A stretch of 64,000 bases of DNA from contig JARPUW010000025.1 of NCBI GenBank assembly GCA_030533445.1, forward strand, positions 372,001 to 436,000, read 5' to 3'. Below the pieces are notes generated by a model that was given only the letters and a program-made list of their open reading frames with translations, had not been told where the DNA came from and did no database searches. Origin of the DNA: Cyprinodon diabolis. Lineage: Eukaryota > Chordata > Actinopteri > Cyprinodontiformes > Cyprinodontidae. The position numbers and the translations under genes are program-made. Positions 12,056 to 25,175 of this stretch are shown piece after piece. Every line of letters begins with the position of its first letter. Within the stretch, counting starts at the first letter, position 1.

Positions 12056-13297
12056 CAAACCATTAATGATACAGCCATGATCTTTTCTGGCAATCATCTA
12101 GTGCTGAAAACTAACAATATAAAGTAGATTTGAGCAGATGTTTTTGGTTACAAGCTTCAAAACAGAAGGTTGAGGCCAAAACGCTCTTTTCACAGTGAGA
12201 TAATGCCATTTTGGCCTCTGGAGTTGTAACAGACAAACCATTAATGATACAGCCATGATCTTTTCTGGCAATCATCTAGAGCTGAAAACTAACAATATAA
12301 AGTAGATTTGAGCAGATGTTTATGGTTCCAAGCTTCAAAACAGAAGTTGAGGCCAAAACGCTCATTTCACAGTGAGATAATGCCATTTTGGCCTCTGGAG
12401 TTGTAACAGACAAACCATTAATGATACAGCCATGATCTTTTCTGGCAATCATCTAGTGCTGAAAACTAACAATATAAAGTAGATTTGAGCAGATGTTTTT
12501 GGTTCCAAGCTTCAAAACAGAAGTTGAGGCCAAAACGCTCTTTTCACAGTGAGATAATGCCATTTTGGCCTCTGGAGTTGTAACAGACAAACCATTAATG
12601 ATACAGCCATGATCTTTTCTGGCAATCATCTAGAGCTGAAAACTAAAAATATAAAGTAGATTTGAGCAGATGTTTTTGGTTACAAGCTTCAAAACAGAAG
12701 GTTGAGGCCAAAACGCTCTTTTCACAGTGAGATAATGCCATTTTGGCCTCTGGAGTTGTAACAGACAAACCATTAATGATACAGCCATGATCTTTTCTGG
12801 CAATCATCTAGAGCTGAAAACTAACAATATAAAGTAGATTTGAGCAGATGTTTATGGTTCCAAGCTTCAAAACAGAAGTTGAGGCCAAAACGCTCTTTTC
12901 ACAGTGAGATAATGCCATTTTGGCCTCTGGAGTTGTAACAGACAAACCATTAATGATACAGCCATGATCTTTTCTGGCAATCATATAGAGCTGAAAACTA
13001 ACAATATAAAGTAGATTTGAGCAGATGTTTTTGGTTACAAGCTTCAAAACAGAAGGTTGAGGCCAAAACGCTCTTTTCACAGTGAGATAATGCCATTTTG
13101 GCCTCTGGAGTTGTAACAGACAAACCATTAATGATACAGCCATGATCTTTTCTGGCAATCATCTAGAGCTGAAAACTAACAATATAAAGTAGATTTGAGC
13201 AGATGTTTATGGTTACAAGCTTCAAAACAGAAGTTGAGGCCAAAACGCTCATTTCACAGTGAGATAATGCCATTTTGGCCTCTGGAGTTGTAACAGA

Positions 13298-15603
13298 CAA
13301 ACCATTAATGATACAGCCATGATCTTTTCTGGCAATCATCTAGAGCTGAAAACTAACAATATAAAGTAGATATGAGCAGATGTTTTTGGTTCCAAGCTTC
13401 AAAACAGAAGTTGAGGCCAAAACGCTCTTTTCACAGTGAGATAATGCCATTTTGGCCTCTGGAGTTGTAACAGACAAACCATTAATGATACAGCCATGAT
13501 CTTTTCTGGCAATCATCTAGTGCTGAAAACTAACAATATAAAGTAGATTTGAGCAGATGTTTTTGGTTCCAAGCTTCAAAACAGAAGTTGAGGCCAAAAC
13601 GCTCTTTTCACAGTGAGATAATGCCATTTTGGCCTCTGGAGTTGTAACAGACAAACCATTAATGATACAGCCATGATCTTTGCTGGCAATCATCTAGAGC
13701 TGAAAATGAACAATATAAAGTAGATTTGAGCAGATGTTTTTGGTTACAAGCTTCAAAACAGAAGGTTGAGGCCAAAACGCTCTTTTCACAGTGAGATAAT
13801 GCCATTTTGGCCTCTGGAGTTGTAACAGACAAACCATTAATGATACAGCCATGATCTTTTCTGGCAATCATCTAGAGCTGAAAACTAACAATATAAAGTA
13901 GATTTGAGCAGATGTTTTTGCTTCCAAGCTTCAAATCAGAAGTTGAGGCCAAAACGCTCATTTCACAGTGAGATAATGCCATTTTGGCCTCTGGAGTTGT
14001 AACAGACAAACCATTAATGATACAGCCATGATCTTTTCTGGCAATCATCTAGAGCTGAAAACTAACAATATAAAGTAGATTTGAGCAGATGTTTTTGGTT
14101 ACAAGCTTCAAAACAGAAGGTTGAGGCCAAAACGCTCTTTTCACAGTGAGATAATGCCATTTTGGCCTCTGGAGTTGTAACAGACAAACCATTAATGATA
14201 CAGCCATGATCTTTTCTGGCAATCATCTAGAGTTGAAAACTAACAATATAAAGTAGATTTGAGCAGATGTTTATGGTTCCAAGCTTCAAAACAGAAGTTG
14301 AGGCCAAAACGCTCATTTCACAGTGAGATAATGCCATTTTGGCCTCTGGAGTTGTAACAGACAAACCATTAATGATACAGCCATGATCTTTTGTGGCAAT
14401 CATCTAGAGCTGAAAACTAACAATATAAAGTAGATTTGAGCAGATGTTTTTGCTTCCAAGCTTCAAATCAGAAGTTGAGGCCAAAACGCTCATTTCACAG
14501 TGAGATAATGCCATTTTGGCCTCTGGAGTTGTAACAGACAAACCATTAATGATACAGCCATGATCTTTTCTGGCAATCATCTAGAGCTGAAAACTAACAA
14601 TATAAAGTAGATTTGAGCAGATGTTTTTGGTTACAAGCTTCAAAACAGAAGGTTGAGGCCAAAACGCTCTTTTCACAGTGAGATAATGCCATTTTGGCCT
14701 CTGGAGTTGTAACAGACAAACCATTAATGATACAGCCATGATCTTTTCTGGCAATCATCTAGAGCTGAAAACTAACAATATAAAGTAGATTTGAGCAGAT
14801 GTTTTTGGTTACAAGCTTCAAAACAGAAGGTTGAGGCCAAAACGCTCTTTTCACAGTGAGATAATGCCATTTTGGCCTCTGGAGTTGTAACAGACAAACC
14901 ATTAATGATACAGCCATGATCTTTTCTGGCAATCATCTTGTGCTGAAAACTAACAATATAAAGTAGATTTGAGCAGATGTTTTTGGTTCCAAGCTTCAAA
15001 ACAGAAGTTGAGGCCAAAACGCTCTTTTCACAGTGAGATAATGCCATTTTGGCCTCTGGAGTTGTAACAGACAAACCATTAATGATACAGCCATGATATT
15101 TTCTGGCAATCATCTAGAGCTGAAAACTAACAATATAAAGTAGATTTGAGCAGATGTTTTTGGTTCCAAGCTTCAAAACAGAAGTTGAGGCCAAAACGCT
15201 CTTTTCACAGTGAGATAATGCCATTTTGGCCTCTGGAGTTGTAACAGACAAACCATTAATGATACAGCCATGATCTTTGCTGGCAATCATCTAGAGCTGA
15301 AAATGAACAATATAAAGTAGATTTGAGCAGATGTTTTTGGTTACAAGCTTCAAAACAGAAGGTTGAGGCCAAAACGCTCTTTTCACAGTGAGATAATGCC
15401 ATTTTGGCCTCTGGAGTTGTAACAGACAAACCATTAATGATACAGCCATGATCTTTTCTGGCAATCATCTAGAGCTGAAAACTAACAATATAAAGTAGAT
15501 TTGAGCAGATGTTTTTGGTTCCAAGCTTCAAAACAGAAGTTGAGGCCAAAACGCTCTTTTCACAGTGAGATAATGCCATTTTGGCCTCTGGAGTTGTAAT
15601 AGA
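13298..15603. repeat. 13-monomer higher-order unit, copy 3
   Basis: Same order as 3371-5676, including the first-position markers C49T (14185 monomer) and CTTTTGTGG (14362 monomer). It lacks the private G to C change seen at 5110. Confidence 0.91.
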
Positions 15604-17909
15604 CAAACCATTAATGATACAGCCATGATCTTTTCTGGCAATCATCTAGAGCTGAAAACTAACAATATAAAGTAGATATGAGCAGATGTTTTTGGTTCCA
15701 AGCTTCAAAACAGAAGTTGAGGCCAAAACGCTCTTTTCACAGTGAGATAATGCCATTTTGGCCTCTGGAGTTGTAACAGACAAACCATTAATGATACAGC
15801 CATGATCTTTTCTGGCAATCATCTAGTGCTGAAAACTAACAATATAAAGTAGATTTGAGCAGATGTTTTTGGTTCCAAGCTTCAAAACAGAAGTTGAGGC
15901 CAAAACGCTCTTTTCACAGTGAGATAATGCCATTTTGGCCTCTGGAGTTGTAACAGACAAACCATTAATGATACAGCCATGATCTTTGCTGGCAATCATC
16001 TAGAGCTGAAAATGAACAATATAAAGTAGATTTGAGCAGATGTTTTTGGTTACAAGCTTCAAAACAGAAGGTTGAGGCCAAAACGCTCTTTTCACAGTGA
16101 GATAATGCCATTTTGGCCTCTGGAGTTGTAACAGACAAACCATTAATGATACAGCCATGATCTTTTCTGGCAATCATCTAGAGCTGAAAACTAACAATAT
16201 AAAGTAGATTTGAGCAGATGTTTTTGCTTCCAAGCTTCAAATCAGAAGTTGAGGCCAAAACGCTCATTTCACAGTGAGATAATGCCATTTTGGCCTCTGG
16301 AGTTGTAACAGACAAACCATTAATGATACAGCCATGATCTTTTCTGGCAATCATCTAGAGCTGAAAACTAACAATATAAAGTAGATTTGAGCAGATGTTT
16401 TTGGTTACAAGCTTCAAAACAGAAGGTTGAGGCCAAAACGCTCTTTTCACAGTGAGATAATGCCATTTTGGCCTCTGGAGTTGTAACAGACAAACCATTA
16501 ATGATACAGCCATGATCTTTTCTGGCAATCATCTAGAGCTGAAAACTAACAATATAAAGTAGATTTGAGCAGATGTTTATGGTTCCAAGCTTCAAAACAG
16601 AAGTTGAGGCCAAAACGCTCATTTCACAGTGAGATAATGCCATTTTGGCCTCTGGAGTTGTAACAGACAAACCATTAATGATACAGCCATGATCTTTTCT
16701 GGCAATCATCTAGAGCTGAAAACTAACAATATAAAGTAGATTTGAGCAGATGTTTTTGCTTCCAAGCTTCAAATCAGAAGTTGAGGCCAAAACGCTCATT
16801 TCACAGTGAGATAATGCCATTTTGGCCTCTGGAGTTGTAACAGACAAACCATTAATGATACAGCCATGATCTTTTCTGGCAATCATCTAGAGCTGAAAAC
16901 TAACAATATAAAGTAGATTTGAGCAGATGTTTTTGGTTACAAGCTTCAAAACAGAAGGTTGAGGCCAAAACGCTCTTTTCACAGTGAGATAATGCCATTT
17001 TGGCCTCTGGAGTTGTAACAGACAAACCATTAATGATACAGCCATGATCTTTTCTGGCAATCATCTAGAGCTGAAAACTAACAATATAAAGTAGATTTGA
17101 GCAGATGTTTTTGGTTACAAGCTTCAAAACAGAAGGTTGAGGCCAAAACGCTCTTTTCACAGTGAGATAATGCCATTTTGGCCTCTGGAGTTGTAACAGA
17201 CAAACCATTAATGATACAGCCATGATCTTTTCTGGCAATCATCTTGTGCTGAAAACTAACAATATAAAGTAGATTTGAGCAGATGTTTTTGGTTCCAAGC
17301 TTCAAAACAGAAGTTGAGGCCAAAACGCTCTTTTCACAGTGAGATAATGCCATTTTGGCCTCTGGAGTTGTAACAGACAAACCATTAATGATACAGCCAT
17401 GATATTTTCTGGCAATCATCTAGAGCTGAAAACTAACAATATAAAGTAGATTTGAGCAGATGTTTTTGGTTCCAAGCTTCAAAACAGAAGTTGAGGCCAA
17501 AACGCTCTTTTCACAGTGAGATAATGCCATTTTGGCCTCTGGAGTTGTAACAGACAAACCATTAATGATACAGCCATGATCTTTGCTGGCAATCATCTAG
17601 AGCTGAAAATGAACAATATAAAGTAGATTTGAGCAGATGTTTTTGGTTACAAGCTTCAAAACAGAAGGTTGAGGCCAAAACGCTCTTTTCACAGTGAGAT
17701 AATGCCATTTTGGCCTCTGGAGTTGTAACAGACAAACCATTAATGATACAGCCATGATCTTTTCTGGCAATCATCTAGAGCTGAAAACTAACAATATAAA
17801 GTAGATTTGAGCAGATGTTTTTGGTTCCAAGCTTCAAAACAGAAGTTGAGGCCAAAACGCTCTTTTCACAGTGAGATAATGCCATTTTGGCCTCTGGAGT
17901 TGTAATAGA
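15604..17909. repeat. 13-monomer higher-order unit, copy 4
   Basis: Same order and length as 5677-7982, ending at the C174T monomer. Followed, as in the left copy, by a plain base monomer (17910) and an L monomer (18087). Confidence 0.91.
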
Positions 17910-18086
17910 CAAACCATTAATGATACAGCCATGATCTTTTCTGGCAATCATCTAGAGCTGAAAACTAACAATATAAAGTAGATTTGAGCAGATGTTTTTG
18001 GTTCCAAGCTTCAAAACAGAAGTTGAGGCCAAAACGCTCTTTTCACAGTGAGATAATGCCATTTTGGCCTCTGGAGTTGTAACAGA

Positions 18087-20212
18087 CAAACCATTAATGA
18101 TACAGCCATGATCTTTTCTGGCAATCATCTAGAGCTGAAAATTAACAATATAAAGTAGATATGAGCAGATGTTGTTGCTTCCAAGCTTGAAATCAGAGGT
18201 TGAGGCTAAAACGCTCATTTCACAGTGAGATAATGCCATTTTGGCCTCTGGAGTTGTAACAGACAAACCATTAATGATACAGCCATGATCTTTTCTGGCA
18301 ATCATCTAGAGCTGAAAACTAACAATATAAAGTAGATTTGAGCAGATGTTTTTGGTTCCAAGCTTCAAAACAGAAGTTGAGGCCAAAACGCTCTTTTCAC
18401 AGTGAGATAATGCCATTTTGGCCTCTGGAGTTGTAACAGACAAACCATTAATGATACAGCCATGATCTTTTCTGGCAATCATCTAGAGCTGAAAACTAAC
18501 AATATAAAGTAGATTTGAGCAGATGTTTTTGGTTACAAGCTTCAAAACAGAAGGTTGAGGCCAAAACGCTCTTTTCACAGTGAGATAATGCCATTTTGGC
18601 CTCTGGAGTTGTAACAGACAAACCATTAATGATACAGCCATGATCTTTTCTGGCAATCATCTAGAGCTGAAAACTAACAATATAAAGTAGATTTGAGCAG
18701 ATGTTTATGGTTCCAAGCTTCAAAACAGAAGTTGAGGCCAAAACGCTCATTTCACAGTGAGATAATGACATTTTGGCCTCTGGAGTTGTAACAGACAAAC
18801 CATTAATGATACAGCCATGATCTTTTCTGGCAATCATCTAGTGCTGAAAACTAACAATATAAAGTAGATTTGAGCAGATGTTTTTGGTTACAAGCTTCAA
18901 AACAGAAGGTTGAGGCCAAAACGCTCTTTTCACAGTGAGATAATGCCATTTTGGCCTCTGGAGTTGTAACAGACAAACCATTAATGATACAGCCATGATC
19001 TTTTCTGGCAATCATCTAGAGCTGAAAACTAACAATATAAAGTAGATTTGAGCAGATGTTTATGGTTCCAAGCTTCAAAACAGAAGTTGAGGCCAAAACG
19101 CTCATTTCACAATGAGATAATGCCATTTTGGCCTCTGGAGTTGTAACAGACAAACCATTAATGATACAGCCATGATCTTTTCTGGCAATCATCTAGTGCT
19201 GAAAACTAACAATATAAAGTAGATTTGAGCAGATGTTTTTGGTTCCAAGCTTCAAAACAGAAGTTGAGGCCAAAACGCTCTTTTCACAGTGAGATAATGC
19301 CATTTTGGCCTCTGGAGTTGTAACAGACAAACCATTAATGATACAGCCATGATCTTTTCTGGCAATCATCTAGTGCTGAAAACTAACAATATAAAGTAGA
19401 TTTGAGCAGATGTTTTTGGTTCCAAGCTTCAAAACAGAAGGTGAGGCCAAAACGCTCTTTTCACAGTGAGATAATGCCATTTTGGCCTCTGGAGTTGTAA
19501 CAGACAAACCATTAATGATACAGCCATGATCTTTTCTGGCAATCATCTAGTGCTGAAAACTAACAATATAAAGTAGATTTGAGCAGATGTTTTTGGTTCC
19601 AAGCTTCAAAACAGAAGGTGAGGCCAAAACGCTCTTTTCACAGTGAGATAATGCCATTTTGGCCTCTGGAGTTGTAACAGACAAACCATTAATGATACAG
19701 CCATGATCTTTTCTGGCAATCATCTAGAGCTGAAAACTAACAATATAAAGTAGATTTGAGCAGATGTTTTTGGTTCCAAGCTTCAAAACAGAAGTTGAGG
19801 CCAAAACGCTCTTTTCACAGTGAGATAATGCCATTTTGGCCTCTGGAGTTGTAACAGACAAACCATTAATGATACAGCCATGATCTTTTCTGGCAATCAT
19901 CTAGAGCTGAAAATTAACAATATAAAGTAGATATGAGCAGATGTTGTTGCTTCCAAGCTTGAAATCAGAGGTTGAGGCTAAAACGCTCATTTCACAGTGA
20001 GATAATGCCATTTTGGCCTCTGGAGTTGTAACAGACAAACCATTAATGATACAGCCATGATCTTTTCTGGCAATCATCTAGAGCTGAAAACTAACAATAT
20101 AAAGTAGATTTGAGCAGATGTTTTTGGTTCCAAGCTTCAAAACAGAAGTTGAGGCCAAAACGCTCTTTTCACAGTGAGATAATGCCATTTTGGCCTCTGG
20201 AGTTGTAACAGA
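18087..20212. repeat. 12-monomer derivative of the 11-monomer unit
   Basis: Order: L; base; K; M with C150A; TK; M with G139A; T; G; G; base; L; base. It equals the 11-monomer unit at 8160 plus one additional TK monomer (18796-18973) between the two marked M monomers. The monomers after it (TK, M, T, G, G at 20213-21098) resemble 12056-12587 and then diverge. Confidence 0.9.
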
Positions 20213-23200
20213 CAAACCATTAATGATACAGCCATGATCTTTTCTGGCAATCATCTAGTGCTGAAAACTAACAATATAAAGTAGATTTGAGCAGATGTTT
20301 TTGGTTACAAGCTTCAAAACAGAAGGTTGAGGCCAAAACGCTCTTTTCACAGTGAGATAATGCCATTTTGGCCTCTGGAGTTGTAACAGACAAACCATTA
20401 ATGATACAGCCATGATCTTTTCTGGCAATCATCTAGAGCTGAAAACTAACAATATAAAGTAGATTTGAGCAGATGTTTATGGTTCCAAGCTTCAAAACAG
20501 AAGTTGAGGCCAAAACGCTCATTTCACAGTGAGATAATGCCATTTTGGCCTCTGGAGTTGTAACAGACAAACCATTAATGATACAGCCATGATCTTTTCT
20601 GGCAATCATCTAGTGCTGAAAACTAACAATATAAAGTAGATTTGAGCAGATGTTTTTGGTTCCAAGCTTCAAAACAGAAGTTGAGGCCAAAACGCTCTTT
20701 TCACAGTGAGATAATGCCATTTTGGCCTCTGGAGTTGTAACAGACAAACCATTAATGATACAGCCATGATCTTTTCTGGCAATCATCTAGTGCTGAAAAC
20801 TAACAATATAAAGTAGATTTGAGCAGATGTTTTTGGTTCCAAGCTTCAAAACAGAAGGTGAGGCCAAAACGCTCTTTTCACAGTGAGATAATGCCATTTT
20901 GGCCTCTGGAGTTGTAACAGACAAACCATTAATGATACAGCCATGATCTTTTCTGGCAATCATCTAGTGCTGAAAACTAACAATATAAAGTAGATTTGAG
21001 CAGATGTTTTTGGTTCCAAGCTTCAAAACAGAAGGTGAGGCCAAAACGCTCTTTTCACAGTGAGATAATGCCATTTTGGCCTCTGGAGTTGTAACAGACA
21101 AACCATTAATGATACAGCCATGATCTTTTCTGGCAATCATCTAGAGCTGAAAACGAACAATATAAAGTAGATTTGAGCAGATGTTTTTGGTTACAAGCTT
21201 CAAAACAGAAGGTTGAGGCCAAAACGCTCTTTTTACAGTGAGATAATGCCATTTTGGCCTCTGGAGTTGTAATAGACAAACCATTAATGATACAGCCATG
21301 ATCTTTTCTGGCAATCATCTAGAGCTGAAAACTAACAATATAAAGTAGATTTGAGCAGATGTTTTTGCTTCCAAGCTTCAAAACAGAAGTTGAGGCCAAA
21401 ACGCTCTTTTCACAGTGAGATAATGCCATTTTGGCCTCTGGAGTTGTAACAGACAAACCATTAATGATACAGCCATGATCTTTTCTGGCAATCATCTAGA
21501 GCTGAAAACTAACAATATAAAGTAGATTTGAGCAGATGTTTTTGGTTCCAAGCTTCAAAACAGAAGTTGAGGCCAAAACGCTCTTTTCACAGTGAGATAA
21601 TGCCATTTTGGCCTCTGGAGTTGTAACAGACAAACCATTAATGATACAGCCATGATCTTTTCTTGCAATCATCTAGAGCTGAAAACTAACAATATAAAGT
21701 AGATTTGAGCAGATGTTTATGGTTCCAAGCTTCAAAACAGAAGTTGAGGCCAAAACGCTCTTTTCACAGTGAGATAATGCCATTTTGGCCTCTGGAGTTG
21801 TAACAGACAAACCATTAATGATACAGCCATGATCTTTTCTGGCAATCATCTAGTGCTGAAAACTAACAATATAAAGTAGATTTGAGCAGATGTTTTTGGT
21901 TCCAAGCTTCAAAACAGAAGTTGAGGCCAAAACGCTCTTTTCACAGTGAGATAATGCCATTTTGGCCTGTGGAGTTGTAACAGACAAACCATTAATGATA
22001 CAGCCATGATCTTTTCTGGCAATCATCTAGTGCTGAAAACTAACAATATAAAGTAGATTTGAGCAGATGTTTTTGGTTCCAAGCTTCAAAACAGAAGGTG
22101 AGGCCAAAACGCTCTTTTCACAGTGAGATAATGCCATTTTGGCCTCTGGAGTTGTAACAGACAAACCATTAATGATACAGCCATGATCTTTTCTGGCAAT
22201 CATCTAGAGCTGAAAACGAACAATATAAAGTAGATTTGAGCAGATGTTTTTGGTTACAAGCTTCAAAACAGAAGGTTGAGGCCAAAACGCTCTTTTTACA
22301 GTGAGATAATGCCATTTTGGCCTCTGGAGTTGTAACAGACAAACCATTAATGATACAGCCATGATCTTTTCTGGCAATCATCTAGAGCTGAAAACTAACA
22401 ATATAAAGTAGATTTGAGCAGATGTTTTTGCTTCCAAGCTTCAAAACAGAAGTTGAGGCCAAAACGCTCTTTTCACAGTGAGATAATGCCATTTTGGCCT
22501 CTGGAGTTGTAACAGACAAACCATTAATAATACAGCCATGATCTTTTCTGGCAATCATCTAGAGCTGAAAACTAACAATATAAAGTAGATTTGAGCAGAT
22601 ATTTTTGGTTCCAAGCTTCAAAACAGAAGTTGAGGCCAAAACGCTCTTTTCACAGTGAGATAATGCCATTTTGGCCTCTGGAGTTGTAACAGACAAACCA
22701 TTAATGATACAGCCATGATCTTTTCTGGCAATCATCTAGAGCTGAAAACTAACAATATAAAGTAGATTTGAGCAGATGTTTATGGTTCCAAGCTTCAAAA
22801 CAGAAGTTGAGGCCAAAACGCTCATTTTACAGTGAGATAATGCCATTTTGGCCTCTGGAGTTGTAACAGACAAACCATTAATGATACAGCCATGATCTTT
22901 TCTGGCAATCATCTAGAGCTGACAACTAACAATATAAAGTAGATTTGAGCAGAAGTTTTTGGTTCCAAGCTTCAAAACAGAAGTTGAGGCCAAAACGCTC
23001 TTTTCACAGTGAGATAATGCCATTTTGGCCTCTGGAGTTGTAACAGACAAACCATTAATGATACAGCCATGATCTTTTCTGGCAATCATCTAGAGCTGAA
23101 AACTAAAAATATAAAGTAGATTTGAGCAGATGTTTTTGGTTACAAGCTTCAAAACAGAAGGTTGAGGCCAAAACGCTCTTTTCACAGTGAGATAATGCCA

Positions 23201-24996
23201 TTTTGGCCTCTGGAGTTGTAACAGACAAACCATTAATGATACAGCCATGATCTTTTCTGGCAATCATCTAGTGCTGAAAACTAACAATATAAAGTAGATT
23301 TGAGCAGATGTTTTTGGTTCCAAGCTTCAAAACAGAAGTTGAGGCCAAAACGCTCTTTTCACAGTGAGATAATGCCATTTTGGCCTCTGGAGTTGTAACA
23401 GACAAACCATTAATGATACAGCCATGATCTTTTCTGGCAATCATCTAGTGCTGAAAACTAACAATATAAAGTAGATTTGAGCAGATGTTTTTGGTTCCAA
23501 GCTTCAAAACAGAAGGTGAGGCCAAAACGCTCTTTTCACAGTGAGATAATGCCATTTTGGCCTCTGGAGTTGTAACAGACAAACCATTAATGATACAGCC
23601 ATGATCTTTTCTGGCAATCATCTAGTGCTGAAAACTAACAATATAAAGTAGATTTGAGCAGATGTTTTTGGTTCCAAGCTTCAAAACAGAAGTTGAGGCC
23701 AAAACGCTCTTTTCACAGTGAGATAATGCCATTTTGGCCTCTGGAGTTGTAACAGACAAACCATTAATGATACAGCCATGATCTTTTCTGGCAATCATCT
23801 AGTGCTGAAAACTAACAATATAAAGTAGATTTGAGCAGATGTTTTTGGTTCCAAGCTTCAAAACAGAAGGTGAGGCCAAAACGCTCTTTTCACAGTGAGA
23901 TAATGCCATTTTGGCCTCTGGAGTTGTAACAGACAAACCATTAATGATACAGCCATGATCTTTTCTGGCAATCATCTAGAGCTGAAAACGAACAATATAA
24001 AGTAGATTTGTGCAGATGTTTTTGGTTACAAGCTTCAAAACAGAAGGTTGAGGCCAAAACGCTCTTTTTACAGTGAGATAATGCCATTTTGGCCTCTGGA
24101 GTTGTAACAGACAAACCATTAATGATACAGCCATGATCTTTTCTGGCAATCATCTAGAGCTGAAAACTAACAATATAAAGTAGATTTGAGCAGATGTTTT
24201 TGCTTCCAAGCTTCAAAACAGAAGTTGAGGCCAAAACGCTCTTTTCACAGTGAGATAATGCCATTTTGGCCTCTGGAGTTGTAACAGACAAACCATTAAT
24301 GATACAGCCATGATCTTTTCTGGCAATCATCTAGAGCTGAAAACTAACAATATAAAGTAGATTTGAGCAGATGTTTTTGGTTCCAAGCTTCAAAACAGAA
24401 GTTGAGGCCAAAACGCTCTTTTCACAGTGAGATAATGCCATTTTGGCCTCTGGAGTTGTAACAGACAAACCATTAATGATACAGCCATGATCTTTTCTTG
24501 CAATCATCTAGAGCTGAAAACTAACAATATAAAGTAGATTTGAGCAGATGTTTATGGTTCCAAGCTTCAAAACAGAAGTTGAGGCCAAAACGCTCATTTC
24601 ACAGTGAGATAATGCCATTTTGGCCTCTGGAGTTGTAACAGACAAACCATTAATGATACAGCCATGATCTTTTCTGGCAATCATCTAGAGCTGAAAACTA
24701 ACAATATAAAGTAGATTTGAGCAGATGTTTTTGGTTCCAAGCTTCAAAACAGAAGTTGAGGCCAAAACGCTCTTTTCACAGTGAGATAATGCCATTTTGG
24801 CCTCTGGAGTTGTAACAGACAAACCATTAATGATACAGCCATGATCTTTTCTGGCAATCATCTAGAGCTGAAAACTAACAATATAAAGTAGATTTGAGCA
24901 GATGTTTATGGTTCCAAGCTTCAAAACAGAAGTTGAGGCCAAAACGCTCATTTTACAGTGAGATAATGCCATTTTGGCCTCTGGAGTTGTAACAGA

Positions 24997-25175
24997 CAAA
25001 ACCATTAATGATACAGCCATGATCTTTTCTGGCAATCATCTAGTGCTGAAAACTAACAATATAAAGTAGATTTGAGCAGATGTTTTTGGTTACAAGCTTC
25101 AAAACAGAAGGTTGAGGCCAAAACGCTCTTTTCACAGTGAGATAATGCCATTTTGGCCTCTGGAGTTGTAACAGA
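24997..25175. repeat. The single 179-bp monomer
   Basis: A TK monomer (A47T, C95A, extra G) that also begins CAAAACC, with one additional A in the run at positions 2-4. It is the only 179-bp monomer in the window. The equivalent TK in the related cassette at 27125 does not have the extra A, so the insertion followed the cassette duplication or was lost from the other copy. Confidence 0.88.

Larger units (their letters stand above)
12588..18795. repeat. 35-monomer segmental duplication, right copy
   Basis: Right-hand copy of 2661-8868 at an offset of 9,927 bp. It starts at a D monomer preceded by T, whereas the left copy is preceded by R. It ends before a TK monomer (18796), whereas the left copy continues with M carrying G139A. 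The two internal 13-monomer units are kept at 13298-15603 and 15604-17909. Confidence 0.88.

Noticed and set aside
24997..25175. Possible insertion site of a mobile element at the 179-bp monomer
   Set aside because: Only one A is gained in an existing A run, with no target duplication or foreign sequence; replication slippage is enough.
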